DNA of 64,000 bases from Candidatus Pantoea soli (GTDB lineage Bacteria > Pseudomonadota > Gammaproteobacteria > Enterobacterales > Enterobacteriaceae): positions 186,001 through 250,000 of the forward strand of contig NZ_CP032704.1 in assembly GCF_007833795.1 (NCBI RefSeq), given 5' to 3'. Positions 1 to 10,369 of this stretch are shown here, piece by piece; the stretch's first letter is position 1; the number at the start of each line of letters is the position of its first letter. The notes under the pieces were generated by a model. It had not been told where the DNA came from. It saw nothing but the letters and a program-made list of their open reading frames with translations, and did no database searches. A program made the position numbers and the translations under genes.

Positions 1-2081
1 TCGCGAGCTTTTGAAAGAGCTTCATAACCCTGATTTGATCTGTCCTGCAATCGAAGAGTGAACCCTGAGGAGTTACCGAGTTCATCTATAGCCGGAGGCA
101 GCAGACTCATGGTGGTACCATCAGGATGCTTTGACATTTGTTCCTGTAAAGCCTCAGCCTCGGATGAGGAGGTTGCGTCTCCACGATTGTCCCAGTCTTT
201 CAGCATGGTAAATGCCATGGCAGAGTTCGGGCCAGACCCTGCAAAACTGAACCCGAGGATCGATATATTTCCCTTAGTGGCCGGTCTGTGCATCACCTCT
301 TGCTCAAAGGTTTTTACTGTCGACAAGGTTCTCTCTGCAGTGGCCGCAGAGGGAAGCTCAAATGAGGTTATGAAGTAACCCTGATCTTCTTCGGGCAAGA
401 AAGATGTCGGCAGTTGGTTAAGACCTAAAACCAGCGCGACACAAAGCGCTGCGTAAACGATAAAGCTGCGGGCTGTTCTTTTAAGAAGCTTCGTTACGCC
501 ATTTTCATAACGTCCGATCAGCTTATCGAAAGATCTGTTAAACCACCCAAAGAAGCCACGTTTATGCGAACCATGCTGCGACACTGGTTTTAGCAAAGTT
601 GCGCACAGCGCAGGAGTCAGGCTAAGGGCAAGGAAGGCTGAAATAAGGATTGAAACAGCCATCGAAAGGGTAAATTGCCTGTAAATCTCCCCCACGGATC
701 CGCTGGCCAGTCCCATTGGTATAAACACGGCACAAAGCACCAGGGTAATGCCTATGACAGCTCCGGTTATTTCCTTCATGGCTTTTTCTGTCGCGTCTTT
801 CGGAGACAAACCTTCCTCCGCCATTATTCTTTCAACGTTCTCTACGACAACAATGGCGTCATCAACGATGATCCCAATTGCCAAAACCATGCCGAACATA
901 GTCAGGACATTGATTGAATAACCTGCAATGAGCATAACGGTAAAAGTGCCCAAAAGCGCTATAGGGGCCACTATCGCCGGAATGAAGGTGTACCTGACAT
1001 TCTGCAGAAAAAGATACATCACGATGAACACAAGAATCATTGCTTCGATAAACGTGTGCAGAACTTTCTCTACCGAGATTTTTACAAAGGGCGACGTATC
1101 GAAAGGAACGGAATATTGCATTCCTTCAGGCATTGTTGATTTGAGTTCGGCAAGCCTAGCCTTAACTGCCTCCGCGGTTTTAAGAGCATTAGCACCCGGG
1201 GCAAGTTGAATGCCTGCCGCCGTTGAAGATTCTCCATTTTCGCGCGTGCTGAAACTATAGCTTTCAGACCCTATCTCTACTTTTGCCACGTCAGACAGCA
1301 GTACACGTGATCCATCGGTGTTAGTTTTGAGGATGATATCTCTGAACTCATCAACGGACTGCAACTGCCCGCGGATCGTTAATTGATAGCTGACCTGCTG
1401 TCCTTTTTTAGCAGGTTCATCTCCCAATCGCCCTGGAGTGACAAGGCTATTCTGCGCGGTAATGGCCTGCTGAACATCGTCCATACTCAGGCCATATTTG
1501 ATAAGTCTGACTGGATTAATCCAGACCCGCATCGCTTTTTCAGCACCAAATACCTGAATTTTACCCACGCCCGGGATTCGCTTTAGCTCTTCCCTGAGAT
1601 TACGCGTGAAGTAATCGCTTAGATCTGCCGAGTTGTATTTATCCCCCTCAGACGTCAGACCCACCACCATCAAAAAGCTTGATGACGTGGCTTCTACGTT
1701 GAGACCGTTTTGCCGCACCGTTTCAGGCAATCTGGATTCAATCACTTTTATTTTGTTTTGAAGGTCAACCTGCGCGAGCTCAGGATCAGTGCCATTTTCG
1801 AATGTTGCGGTTATTGTTCCCGTTCCGCTGGTGTCACTTGATGACTCGAAATAAAGTAAATTTTTAACGCCTGAAAGTTCACGTTCAATCAGAGAAATGA
1901 CGCTCTCATTCATAGCCTGCGGTGTAGAACCCGGGTAATTGACTGAGATAGTGACAGAGGGTGGTGCTATTGATGGATAGCGGGCAATCGGGAGCTTGGG
2001 AATAGCAATGGCGCCTGCCAGTACAATAAAAATAGCAACGACCCAGGCAAAGACCGGACGTTGTATGAAAAAATTAGGCAT
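1..2081 (-). CDS. RND efflux pump inner-membrane subunit (HAE1 type), 3' end outside window
   Basis: Reading the minus strand from the ATG at 2081 gives an uninterrupted frame of about 693 codons that leaves the window at base 1, so the C-terminal third is missing. It opens with MPNFFIQRPVFAWV, the usual start of AcrB/MexB-type proton-driven drug exporters. The TM4 proton-relay segment GIIVDDAIVVVENVER, with paired aspartates, is present. The family forms a trimer in the inner membrane that takes drugs from the periplasm and passes them to an adaptor and an outer-membrane channel. The adaptor gene lies 12 bp upstream in the same operon. No outer-membrane factor is visible; it may lie beyond the window or be chromosomal. 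The divergent regulator pair at 6182-7940 resembles AdeRS/SmeRS and may control the pump. Confidence 0.93.
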   Translation of the reverse strand, partial: MPNFFIQRPVFAWVVAIFIVLAGAIAIPKLPIARYPSIAPPSVTISVNYPGSTPQAMNESVISLIERELSGVKNLLYFESSSDTSGTGTITATFENGTDPELAQVDLQNKIKVIESRLPETVRQNGLNVEATSSSFLMVVGLTSEGDKYNSADLSDYFTRNLREELKRIPGVGKIQVFGAEKAMRVWINPVRLIKYGLSMDDVQQAITAQNSLVTPGRLGDEPAKKGQQVSYQLTIRGQLQSVDEFRDIILKTNTDGSRVLLSDVAKVEIGSESYSFSTRENGESSTAAGIQLAPGANALKTAEAVKARLAELKSTMPEGMQYSVPFDTSPFVKISVEKVLHTFIEAMILVFIVMYLFLQNVRYTFIPAIVAPIALLGTFTVMLIAGYSINVLTMFGMVLAIGIIVDDAIVVVENVERIMAEEGLSPKDATEKAMKEITGAVIGITLVLCAVFIPMGLASGSVGEIYRQFTLSMAVSILISAFLALSLTPALCATLLKPVSQHGSHKRGFFGWFNRSFDKLIGRYENGVTKLLKRTARSFIVYAALCVALVLGLNQLPTSFLPEEDQGYFITSFELPSAATAERTLSTVKTFEQEVMHRPATKGNISILGFSFAGSGPNSAMAFTMLKDWDNRGDATSSSEAEALQEQMSKHPDGTTMSLLPPAIDELGNSSGFTLRLQDRSNQGYEALSKAR

Positions 2082-2093
2082 CGCTGACTCTAC

Positions 2094-3197
2094 TTATTGA
2101 GGTAACAGATGAACAGTGGCGCCATCAGACAGTTTGTCCTGGCCCTGGATGATGAGTTTATCTCCGGCATTCAGTCCCGTAAGGGCAACAAAATTGCCGT
2201 CCGCAGCCGGCCTGACGCTGATTTTTTTCCGGCTTGCAGTATTATCCCGATCCACAATCCACACCTCTGCACCCTGACCAGTAATGGTGACTGCTTGCCC
2301 GGAGACTAGAATTGCATCCTGCCTGGTGAAAACCGGTATGAGCGCTTCAACAAAGCTTCCTGGTAAAAGCACTTTGTTCTTATTATCTGCTTCCGCGCGA
2401 ATAATCGTGTCCCCCGTAGCTTTATCCACGGTAATTCCTGAAAAAAGCACCTTTCCTTTGATTAGGTTTTTTCCAGATTCGTCAGAATCAATGTCAATTT
2501 CTGCTCCTCGGGTCATGGTATCGCCTGACTCTGCCTTATCGGCATGAGGCAGCCTGATGTCGACATAAACTTTATCGATTTGCTGAACAGTCGCCATTGG
2601 TGACGTGTCACCGGTATTGACCAGTGCTCCTACTGTCACCCTGTTCTCATCAATACGCCCTTTAATAGGGGATCTAACGGTTGCATATCCTAAGTCGAGT
2701 TTTTTACGCTCAAGCGCCGCTTCAGCCACACTTATCTGAGCCTTCGCTTCATCTGCAGCTGAGCGGCTATCATCATAATCCTGCATGCTGACAGCGCCGG
2801 TCTGGATGAGTTTTCTCATACGCTCAGATTTATTTCTTAACGCGCGCTCGGAAGCACGTGCTCGTTCAAGATCAGCTAAAGCGCTTTTTACATCAGCTTC
2901 AAAAGGCTGACTGTCTATCTGGAAGAGTGCTTGACCGGGAAGGACCTCACTACCCTGAGTGAAATACATTTTCTTTATGATACCGCCCACCTGAGGTCTG
3001 ATTTCAGCATTTTCGACAGATAAAACCCGCCCTGGCAGAGATCGGGTGATGGTGACTGGCTGTGGGCGCAACTCCTCGAATCTGATATTCACAGGTTCAG
3101 GCTGCTGTGCCGCTGTTTGATCAGATTCGTCATGGCATCCGTTTAGCACAGGCAATAAAGCAACAATCATCATCAAGGAGATATTTTTTTTATACAT
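2094..3197 (-). CDS. RND efflux periplasmic adaptor (AcrA/MexA family lipoprotein)
   Basis: The product has 367 residues and begins with a lipoprotein signal ending in the lipobox LNGC (Cys about 21), so it should be lipid-anchored in the periplasm. It has the usual order of a membrane fusion protein: a beta-barrel/lipoyl half around residues 60-100 (RPQVGGIIKKMYFTQGSEV), an alpha-helical hairpin about 100-165, the second lipoyl half (LGYATVRSPIKGRI), and a beta-barrel plus membrane-proximal domain. It would link the RND pump encoded 12 bp downstream to an outer-membrane channel. It is the first gene of this operon and diverges from the bamA-like gene across a 366-bp gap. Confidence 0.92.
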   Translation of the reverse strand: MYKKNISLMMIVALLPVLNGCHDESDQTAAQQPEPVNIRFEELRPQPVTITRSLPGRVLSVENAEIRPQVGGIIKKMYFTQGSEVLPGQALFQIDSQPFEADVKSALADLERARASERALRNKSERMRKLIQTGAVSMQDYDDSRSAADEAKAQISVAEAALERKKLDLGYATVRSPIKGRIDENRVTVGALVNTGDTSPMATVQQIDKVYVDIRLPHADKAESGDTMTRGAEIDIDSDESGKNLIKGKVLFSGITVDKATGDTIIRAEADNKNKVLLPGSFVEALIPVFTRQDAILVSGQAVTITGQGAEVWIVDRDNTASRKKISVRPAADGNFVALTGLNAGDKLIIQGQDKLSDGATVHLLPQ

Positions 3198-3563
3198 ATG
3201 AATTACCGCGGCACATAATTAGGATTCGACAAGATACAGTCTTTTTTTGTACAGCATATGGAGAATATATGGAGGGTGTGTGGAGAGGCCTGATTTTTTT
3301 AAGCTACAAGCATCCCAGAGATCCTTAATTAAAAACAAAAGCCCTTAGCGGGGAAATTAATTGTGTAAAAATGTAAGTACTTAGTTGTGATATTTGACGA
3401 TTTAATAGCCAAACTCAGTCATTGATGCTAAAATCATTTCAAAATATTACAAAAGTGGAGACGCACTTCGATTTAGCCTCTTTATCCGCGAGCCTCAGGA
3501 TGATAACGAACAGAGTTATAAATAGAATCGCTGGTTAGATTGATACCAGACTGATGGAATATT
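3198..3563. other. Divergent promoter region between RND operon and bamA-like gene
   Basis: This AT-rich 366-bp gap separates two divergent genes and must hold both promoters. I see no convincing coding sequence. I looked for paired PmrA-type half-sites and did not find a clean pair. Confidence 0.5.
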
Positions 3564-5990
3564 ATGCTTTTTGCCAGAAAGAAATATTTAGCGCTGTTGA
3601 TGCTTTGCGCACCAGGGGCACATGCTTCATTTGATGTCAAAATCAATGATATTAAAGTCTTAGGATTACATCGTGTAAGCCTCGGCTCTGTACTCCTTTC
3701 AACTCCGGTCAAGCCTGGAGATACCGTCACTTCATCAGATATCCAGGAAACTGTTAGGGCCTTGTTCGCAACCGGAAACTTTGAAGACATCCAGATTCTT
3801 GAAGATAACTCAGATCTGATTATCAAGGTAAAAGAACGGCCAACCGTGGCATCATTGAGTTTTAGCGGTAATAAAGCCATTAAAAATGACATGCTGGAGA
3901 AAAATCTCGACGCGCAGGGTATCAGAGTCGGTGAGTCGCTGGATAATACTAACATCGTAAAAATTGAAAAAGAGCTTGAGGACTTTTACTACAGCGTTGG
4001 TAAATACTCAGCAAGTGTAAAAGCAGTTGTTACTCCCCTTCCCCGGAATAGGGTTGATTTAAGATTTGAGTTTCAGGAAGGCACTTCTGCCCTGATTAAA
4101 CAGATCAACATAATAGGCAATAAAAGCTTCAAGAGTGATGAACTCATCTCACTTTTATCCCTACGTGATTCTTTACCATGGTGGAACGTTGCTGGTGATA
4201 AAAAATACCAGAAACAAAAGTTAGCCGGAGATTTGGAGACACTAAGAAGCTTTTATCTTGATCAGGGATATGCAAAATTTGCCATAACTTCTACCCAGGT
4301 ATCCCTGACGCCGGATAAAAAGAATATTTATATCACTGTAAATATCAATGAGGGTGGAAGATATAAGTTTTCTCAGGTTAGCCTTGATGGCGATTTTGCA
4401 GGATACGAAAGTAATATTCGCAGGCTTAACACAATTAAATCTGGCGAGTATTATAGCCAGAAAAAAATTACAGACATGGAAAAGCAGATTCGGGATGAAC
4501 TCAGCAAGCATGGTTATGCCTATCCTCAGGTCGTAACCGAGCCTCGATTCGATAAAAGCGGAGACACGGTGGCATTGGCCGTTCACGTCTCCGCCGGTAA
4601 ACGTTTCTATGTCCGTGGCGTCCGTTTTACTGGTAATGATATAACCAGCGATAGGGTGCTTAGACGTGAAATGCGTCAGACCGAAGGGGGATGGCTTGAA
4701 AGTGATAAAGTTGAGCAGGGTCGCCAGCGTCTGAGCCGAACCGGTTATTTCGAGAACGTAGAAGTCGATACGCAGCGCGTACCAGGTAGCAGCGATCAGG
4801 TTGATTTGGTCTACAAAGTAAAAGAACGCAACACGGGTTCGTTTAACTTTGGTCTGGGCTATGGCACTGACAGTGGTATCAGTTATCAGGTCAGTGTCAG
4901 TCAGGATAACTGGCTTGGCACAGGTAATACCGTCAGCTTCTCAGGCGTAAAAAACAGCTATCAATCTTATATAGAAATTGCTGGCACAGACCCTTATTTC
5001 ACCGTTGATGGTGTTAGCCTCGGTGGCCGCCTGTTTTATAACAACTATAAAGCAGACAAAAATTACCTTTCTGAGTATAAGCAGACTTCTTACGGAACAG
5101 GTCTGACCCTTGGATTCCCTGTCAGCGAAAACAGCAGGCTAAACTCTGGTCTGGATTTTGTTCATAACTCCCTTTCTGATATGCGACCTCAGGTGGCCAC
5201 GTGGAACTATCTGAAAGGCCAGGGGGTACTGCCGTCCGTTTCACCTGGTGACGAGCACAATAAGGCCGAAACTCAGGCCAATGATTTCCTGTTCACCTTG
5301 GGATGGAATTACAACACCCTTGATCGCGGATTTTTCCCTACTGCCGGTACTCTTTTTAATACCAGCGCAAAGATTACGGTACCGGGGTCAGATAATGAAT
5401 ATTACAAGTTAAGTGCAGATTACAGCCGTTACAGTCCATTAACTGACGATCTTGACTGGGTTCTTATGACCCGAGCGCGCGTAGGCTACTCTGCTGGTCT
5501 TGGCGGTAAGCAAGTACCTTTCTATGATACTTTCCGTGCCGGTGGATCCAGTTCAGTCAGGGGATTTTCTTCAAACAGCATTGGTCCGAAGGCTGCATAT
5601 TACGACTGCTCAGGAACAGAAACGGACTACAGTCAGTGTAGCGTTAAGAACTCTGACGATGCAGTTGGCGGAAATGTCATGACTACTGCGAGTGTGGAGC
5701 TTATTTTCCCGACACCATTTGTCGGAAATCGCTACGCAGACGCTTTAAGAACATCCGTTTTCATGGATGCAGGTACCGTATGGGATACTTCATGGAAAAA
5801 CACTCCGGCTACCGAAATGGCAGGCATTCCTGATTACAGTAAACCCGGCGATTTCCGTTTGTCTGCAGGCATATCGCTTCAGTGGCAGTCTCCACTTGGC
5901 CCACTGGTATTTTCTTACGCCTTGCCTCTTAAAAAGTTCAGCGGAGACCGCACCGAACAGTTCCAGTTCAACATTGGTAAGACGTTCTAA
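3564..5990 (+). CDS. bamA: BamA paralog (outer-membrane protein assembly factor)
   Basis: The product has 808 residues, close to the 810 of E. coli BamA. A signal peptide ends at about residue 21 (GAHA/SFDV). Five POTRA domains follow to about residue 420, with the near-invariant stretches [27 protein letters not shown] and PWWNV. The C-terminal 16-strand Omp85 barrel has the L6 motif VRGF, two L6 cysteines (YDCSG and SQCSV), and a terminal strand FNIGKTF ending in an aromatic residue. The family folds beta-barrel proteins into the outer membrane. All signature regions are intact, so this is not a decayed copy. Chromosomal bamA is normally single copy beside skp and lpxD; here the gene sits alone between an RND operon and a two-component system. 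The RBS is weak (GATGGAAT), suggesting low or conditional expression. Function as a resistant or specialised BamA is inference. Confidence 0.95.
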   Translation: MLFARKKYLALLMLCAPGAHASFDVKINDIKVLGLHRVSLGSVLLSTPVKPGDTVTSSDIQETVRALFATGNFEDIQILEDNSDLIIKVKERPTVASLSFSGNKAIKNDMLEKNLDAQGIRVGESLDNTNIVKIEKELEDFYYSVGKYSASVKAVVTPLPRNRVDLRFEFQEGTSALIKQINIIGNKSFKSDELISLLSLRDSLPWWNVAGDKKYQKQKLAGDLETLRSFYLDQGYAKFAITSTQVSLTPDKKNIYITVNINEGGRYKFSQVSLDGDFAGYESNIRRLNTIKSGEYYSQKKITDMEKQIRDELSKHGYAYPQVVTEPRFDKSGDTVALAVHVSAGKRFYVRGVRFTGNDITSDRVLRREMRQTEGGWLESDKVEQGRQRLSRTGYFENVEVDTQRVPGSSDQVDLVYKVKERNTGSFNFGLGYGTDSGISYQVSVSQDNWLGTGNTVSFSGVKNSYQSYIEIAGTDPYFTVDGVSLGGRLFYNNYKADKNYLSEYKQTSYGTGLTLGFPVSENSRLNSGLDFVHNSLSDMRPQVATWNYLKGQGVLPSVSPGDEHNKAETQANDFLFTLGWNYNTLDRGFFPTAGTLFNTSAKITVPGSDNEYYKLSADYSRYSPLTDDLDWVLMTRARVGYSAGLGGKQVPFYDTFRAGGSSSVRGFSSNSIGPKAAYYDCSGTETDYSQCSVKNSDDAVGGNVMTTASVELIFPTPFVGNRYADALRTSVFMDAGTVWDTSWKNTPATEMAGIPDYSKPGDFRLSAGISLQWQSPLGPLVFSYALPLKKFSGDRTEQFQFNIGKTF

Positions 5991-6001
5991 TCTCGTTTGA
6001 G

Positions 6002-6046
6002 CCGCAGAGTATCTGGCATCAGCCTGTACTCTGCGGTTTGCACTGT
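6002..6046 (+). terminator. Hairpin after bamA-like gene
   Basis: A perfect 10-bp inverted repeat (CCGCAGAGTA at 6002-6011, TACTCTGCGG at 6027-6036) begins 12 bp after the stop codon. It is followed by TTTGC and a broken T tract. It is a likely transcription terminator. Confidence 0.6.
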
Positions 6047-6181
6047 TTAATGCCCAAGCACGGGCCCGAACTGGCATAATACGGCATACATAAAGCAGGC
6101 CTGCTGCAAAGAGGACACACGCCTCATTTTGCAGGCAAGATCCTTTTCAAAGATAATTTCATAAACTCATGGGAGTTTTAC

Positions 6182-6883
6182 ATGACTCATCAACAGCTCA
6201 CTGTGCTGGTTGCCGAAGATGACCCGGCCATAACTAAGATTGTCACTGCCTATCTTGAAAAAGACGGCTTCAGTGTTCTGACGGCGGAGAATGGAGAACA
6301 GGCATTGACAATGTTCAGTCAGCATCTGCCTGGGTTTGTGATTCTAGATATCAACATGCCTAAAAAAAATGGCTGGGAAGTCCTTTCCGCAATTAAAAAA
6401 GTCAGTGACGTGCCAGTATTGATGTTAACGGCTCTGGATACAGACATCGATAAGGTTTTTGCCTTACGTACGGGGGCTGACGATTATGTGGTCAAACCCT
6501 TTAACCCTTCAGAGCTTCTGGCGCGAGTACACGTTATTCTCAGGAGAATGAATCATTACCACCTAAATGACAGCCTGATGGTTTATAAAACAAAAAATAT
6601 TGAAGTGAATGTCAGTGAGCACCAGGTATTTATTGGTGAGTCCATGCATGACATCTCGGGTTATCTGACAACAACTGAATTCCGGGTTCTTTTGCATCTT
6701 ATTCGTTTTCCAAAGCGGGTATTCACTCGCAGGGAACTTATGGAAGCTTGCCTTCCCGAGGGGGAGGTAAATGATAGAACAGTGGATAGTCATATCAGCA
6801 AGCTAAGGAAAAAACTCGATGCGGCGGGTCTTAAGTTTGTTCCTGAGAGCATACGGGGCTTCGGCTACAGGCTTGGAGATTAA
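6182..6883 (+). CDS. OmpR-family response regulator (AdeR/SmeR/BaeR-like)
   Basis: The product has 233 residues. The receiver domain covers residues 1-125, with the acidic pair in EDD, the phosphoacceptor Asp in VILDINMP and the conserved Lys in VVKPF. A winged-helix DNA-binding domain covers residues 135-230 and ends RGFGYRLGD. A good RBS (GGGAG) precedes the ATG. The histidine kinase starts 1 bp after its stop, forming a classic pair. Its closest recognisable relatives control RND efflux pumps, so the RND operon at 1-3197, the bamA-like gene or both are plausible targets. That assignment is by neighbourhood only. Confidence 0.92.
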   Translation: MTHQQLTVLVAEDDPAITKIVTAYLEKDGFSVLTAENGEQALTMFSQHLPGFVILDINMPKKNGWEVLSAIKKVSDVPVLMLTALDTDIDKVFALRTGADDYVVKPFNPSELLARVHVILRRMNHYHLNDSLMVYKTKNIEVNVSEHQVFIGESMHDISGYLTTTEFRVLLHLIRFPKRVFTRRELMEACLPEGEVNDRTVDSHISKLRKKLDAAGLKFVPESIRGFGYRLGD

Positions 6884-6884
6884 T

Positions 6885-7940
6885 ATGAGAAAAATTCCCA
6901 GGAAGAGCCTGACGCGAAGGCTGTCAGATATGACGGCATTTATTGCATTTATGGCCCTCATCCTTTCCACGTTAGTGTATTACGTTGCCGTATTACTCTT
7001 TCCTTCTACGCGCGACGGTGAATCGTTGATTCCCAGCCTGAACGACACATTGCAGTTGATTTTCTCCACACTTTTGGCCGTTGCATTTTCGATGTATTGC
7101 TCATGGCGATTTGCACAAAACCTTATCAGGCCATTAAAAACTATTGCCTCCAGCGCACGAGAAATCGCCGAGGGAAATCTCGCTTCTCGCGCAGATCACT
7201 CAGGCATTTATTTTACTGAACTTAATGATTTAATAGATGATTTTAATGTGATGGCTTCCAGACTGGAAGTTATGTCGAAGGATATGAAGCAGTGGAATGC
7301 GGCTATAGCGCATGAACTCAGGACTCCGGTCACGGTACTAAAAGGCGGTGTACAGGCTATCTCTGAAGGAGTAATGCCTGCAGACGCTGTGAATTTAGAT
7401 GCATTGATGAAACAGATAGACGGACTTTCGCTGCTTATTAACGATCTACGTGTAGTAAGCCTCGCCGACTCTGGTCAGTTAATCTTGTACCGGGAAGAAG
7501 TTGATTTATACGAAGAAATAAAATCTGTAACCGCAACGCTGATTCCAGCGTTCAATCAAAGGAATAAGATCCTAGTAGTCAACGGATACCCTTTAACATG
7601 TTTCATTGATGCAGCGAGAATCAGGCAAGCCGTCCTTGCCTTGCTGAACAACTGCCTTGTTTATTCAAATCCGGGAACTGTATCCATCAGATGTGAACCA
7701 ACATCTGATAAGCAACTCGAAATTTCTATTGAAGATGAAGGGCCTGGAATACCAGTCAGTGAGCAGGAAAAAATCTTTGATATGTTTACGCGTGGCACCA
7801 ATGCCGCTGACGTAATCTCATCTTCAGGTCTCGGGCTATCGGTTGTCAGGGCCATAGTGCAGGCTCACGGGGGTAAGGTGACATGCCAGAATAATCGATT
7901 AGGCGGTGCGAAGTTTACAATAACCCTCATCAACGCCTGA
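6885..7940 (+). CDS. Sensor histidine kinase (AdeS/SmeS-like)
   Basis: The ATG at 6885 was chosen because GGAG lies 9 bp upstream and the gene then abuts the regulator; an upstream in-frame start would overlap it. The product has 351 residues. TM1 is at about 17-40 and TM2 at about 60-80, separated by a very short periplasmic loop of some 20 residues. A HAMP domain follows, then the dimerisation box AIAHELRTPVTVL with the phosphoacceptor His, the N box NNCLVYSNPG, and the G boxes EDEGPGIP and SSGLGLSVV. The small sensor loop suggests it senses a signal in or at the membrane rather than binding a soluble ligand. Confidence 0.92.
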   Translation: MRKIPRKSLTRRLSDMTAFIAFMALILSTLVYYVAVLLFPSTRDGESLIPSLNDTLQLIFSTLLAVAFSMYCSWRFAQNLIRPLKTIASSAREIAEGNLASRADHSGIYFTELNDLIDDFNVMASRLEVMSKDMKQWNAAIAHELRTPVTVLKGGVQAISEGVMPADAVNLDALMKQIDGLSLLINDLRVVSLADSGQLILYREEVDLYEEIKSVTATLIPAFNQRNKILVVNGYPLTCFIDAARIRQAVLALLNNCLVYSNPGTVSIRCEPTSDKQLEISIEDEGPGIPVSEQEKIFDMFTRGTNAADVISSSGLGLSVVRAIVQAHGGKVTCQNNRLGGAKFTITLINA

Positions 7941-7968
7941 GGGTACACATTTCCTTCTATATGAACAG

Positions 7969-7992
7969 CGGTGGCATAATGCTATGCCACCG
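7969..7992. terminator. Hairpin between convergent kinase gene and arn operon
   Basis: CGGTGGCATA (7969-7978) and TATGCCACCG (7983-7992) form a perfect 10-bp stem with a 4-base loop, midway between the ends of two convergent operons. There is no clear T run on either side, so it may work bidirectionally or with Rho. Confidence 0.5.
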
Positions 7993-8043
7993 TGAAATCA
8001 TTAGATTTGCGCGGCAGGATTGCTCAACTTTATTTTAACTTCT

Positions 8044-8418
8044 TTATACTGATTTTTTTGGTGACATCACGATCAGATAGATGCCTGCAATGATCATCAT
8101 TACACCAGGTATGCTGCCAGAATGAAAACGTTCATGGTTTAATGGCAGAATCAGAGCACATCCCCAAACGAGTATGTAGCTCAGGCTCAGAACGGGATAA
8201 GCACGGCTCAGAGGGAGGTGTCTCAGAGCTGATACCCAGCAAATCATTGAAAGTAAGTACCCTGCCAAGCCGGCTAATAAAAGCAGCAATAACGGGAACG
8301 ACATTTCTAACAGAGCTGACAGGGTTAATGCAGGCAACTGTGACGCGGCCCCCCGCAGTGCCAGCTGCGCAGCGGTAACCAGAAATACGCTGCAAATAGC
8401 CCAGCAGTACCCTCTCAT
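8044..8418 (-). CDS. arnF: ArnF-like subunit of the L-Ara4N-undecaprenyl-phosphate flippase
   Basis: This 124-residue, four-helix, EmrE-like membrane protein is last in the arn operon, where arnF is found. The stretch RAYPVLSLSYILVWGCA matches the SMR-like signature. With ArnE it is thought to flip L-Ara4N-undecaprenyl phosphate to the periplasmic face for ArnT. Its start overlaps the arnE stop by 4 bp (ATGA), implying translational coupling. Confidence 0.88.
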   Translation of the reverse strand: MRGYCWAICSVFLVTAAQLALRGAASQLPALTLSALLEMSFPLLLLLLAGLAGYLLSMICWVSALRHLPLSRAYPVLSLSYILVWGCALILPLNHERFHSGSIPGVMMIIAGIYLIVMSPKKSV

Positions 8419-8735
8419 GCGTAACTCCCCATAACGGCCACGCCTGAAACAATCAGGAGTGTACCAATAATTTGCGTACCGTTAAGTCGTTCGCGCCATA
8501 AAAAGCGCGCTCCAAGCCCAACAAAGACAAAATTCAGGCTAAGCATTGGGTAAGCAACGCTAACAGGCATTTGTTGTAAAACGACCAGCCATAACAGCAT
8601 GCCTATGCCAAGAATGATGACGCTGACAATCATCCAGAGGAGATAACCTCGCCTGTGAAGCTGAAGGGCAGCCTGTTTCTGACACAGCTGTCCCACCGAT
8701 GTGATTATGCATATCAGAATAACCAAACCCGTCAC
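8415..8735 (-). CDS. arnE: ArnE-like subunit of the L-Ara4N-undecaprenyl-phosphate flippase
   Basis: The product has 106 residues, close to the 111 of E. coli ArnE, with four predicted helices and the motif VAYPMLSLNFVFVGLGA shared with ArnF. It overlaps arnT upstream and arnF downstream by 4 bp each. It is the expected partner of ArnF in moving the lipid-linked aminoarabinose across the inner membrane. Confidence 0.88.
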   Translation of the reverse strand: MTGLVILICIITSVGQLCQKQAALQLHRRGYLLWMIVSVIILGIGMLLWLVVLQQMPVSVAYPMLSLNFVFVGLGARFLWRERLNGTQIIGTLLIVSGVAVMGSYA

Positions 8736-10369
8736 GGCAGTGCCCCATAGAATAAGTAGAGCATGCGTCCTTCGTGATAAGTCGTTTCTGCCGGCGGCAA
8801 GCTTGTTGGTATTGACTCATCCCTGCCAAGCATTAACACCACGGAAATATTACCTTTCTTACGATGCTGCTTAACCCAATCAGCCATCAGCACTTCGCTG
8901 ATAAAGCGTCTACTGTCATCGGGATAGCTGAGACCATACTTCAATTCGCCCTCCTGATGATAAAAATAGATATCGCTTCGCTCCATTCTCCAGGCGATAG
9001 CCGACCCCACGCCAGTGCTGTTGGTGGCGATGTAACGACTTTCTCCCAGATTACTTGCTATATGATCAATAAACCTTCCAGGCTGTTTGGTGTTACTGAT
9101 GCCGTCTGGTATCGCATAACCTAACCCCAAGGCAAGAACCAGTGGACACAAGGCTGCTCTGAGCCAGTTTCCGTTTAAGGAAAATAAACCTGCTAACGCC
9201 CATCCCATAAATATCACTGCTGCCATTACCACCTTATTTATCTCTTGAGGGGCATATACAGGCTTATGGGCTATACCCCATGGGGCAAGAAAAAAAAATA
9301 CAGCCAAAACAGCTACTGAGCCAAATCCGATATTTATCCAGGCATTGATTTGCAGCGTGCGGCTTTTGGTCCGGGCAAGCTCAACACCGTACTGAGCCAT
9401 CAGCATGGCCAGTGGAGCAAAACAGGGAAGGATGTACGTGGGCAACTTTCCTTTAGCAATGCTGAAAAATATCAAGGGAATTACTGCCCAGCTCAGTAAA
9501 TAGGTATTTGCAGAAGACTGACAACCTTTCTTAATGGCGCCAGGAAGTAATGCCAGCCATGGAAGCGATCCTGCCAACAGTACCGGCAGGTAATACCAGA
9601 ATGGCGCTTTGTGCTGGGCATTATCTTCTGCGAAGCGTTGGATGTGTTCAACCCAGAAAAAGTAATTCCAGAAATCAGGTTGCTCATGATGAATTGCGAT
9701 AGCCCAGGGAGCACACGTTAGTCCGGCACTTATTACTGCAACAGGTCCGTATATCAGTACCTGTGTGAACCGTTTCTGCTTAACCATCCAGGGGAAGATA
9801 ACCAGAGCCGGAACGGCCAGCGCCAGAAATCCTTTGGTCATGAATCCGAGACCACAGAAAAAACCAAATAAAGCATATCGGCAGATGGACTGGCGACGCC
9901 CCTGAGCTTCGGTTGCGAACCAATAGCTGCTCATTGCAGCTGTCATCCACAATGTCAGCATCGGATCCAGCACAGCGTAAGTTCCTATGCCGTATACAAG
10001 CAGAGAGGTCAAATAGATGATAACTGCAGCAATTGCAGCATTCCGGGTCATGCCGATGCGGGCAGAAAGCCAGTAGAGCATTAATGCACTGAGCATAGTG
10101 GAGAATACTGAGCCAAACCGCACCGCAAAGTTGCTGTGACCAAAGAGCAACTGACCTATATTATTGATCCAATATCCGCCAACAGGTTTCTCAAAATACC
10201 TCAGGTCAAAAAAATGAGGCGAAATCCAGCTGCCATGCTCTATCATCTCTCTGCTGATCTCGGCATAACGTGTTTCATCTGGCTGCCACAAGCCACGAAA
10301 TTCAAGCGGCAGTAGATAGTAAAGAGCTAACAACCCAATCAGTAAGCAGGAGTTTTTCATCGCACTCAT
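8732..10369 (-). CDS. arnT: ArnT: lipid A 4-amino-4-deoxy-L-arabinosyltransferase
   Basis: The product has 545 residues (E. coli ArnT has 550) with about 12 TM helices and a C-terminal periplasmic domain. The first periplasmic loop has the catalytic-site stretch [15 protein letters not shown], followed by [15 protein letters not shown]. It transfers L-Ara4N from undecaprenyl phosphate to lipid A phosphates at the periplasmic face, lowering negative charge and polymyxin binding. The ATG at 10,369 was chosen because it overlaps the arnD stop as ATGA with GAGG upstream; a longer frame from 10,402 is open but less likely. Confidence 0.95.
   Translation of the reverse strand: MSAMKNSCLLIGLLALYYLLPLEFRGLWQPDETRYAEISREMIEHGSWISPHFFDLRYFEKPVGGYWINNIGQLLFGHSNFAVRFGSVFSTMLSALMLYWLSARIGMTRNAAIAAVIIYLTSLLVYGIGTYAVLDPMLTLWMTAAMSSYWFATEAQGRRQSICRYALFGFFCGLGFMTKGFLALAVPALVIFPWMVKQKRFTQVLIYGPVAVISAGLTCAPWAIAIHHEQPDFWNYFFWVEHIQRFAEDNAQHKAPFWYYLPVLLAGSLPWLALLPGAIKKGCQSSANTYLLSWAVIPLIFFSIAKGKLPTYILPCFAPLAMLMAQYGVELARTKSRTLQINAWINIGFGSVAVLAVFFFLAPWGIAHKPVYAPQEINKVVMAAVIFMGWALAGLFSLNGNWLRAALCPLVLALGLGYAIPDGISNTKQPGRFIDHIASNLGESRYIATNSTGVGSAIAWRMERSDIYFYHQEGELKYGLSYPDDSRRFISEVLMADWVKQHRKKGNISVVLMLGRDESIPTSLPPAETTYHEGRMLYLFYGALP

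Noticed and set aside
3482..3955. 157-codon frame antisense to the start of the bamA-like gene
   Set aside because: It overlaps a strongly conserved coding sequence, has no RBS and no recognisable protein sequence.
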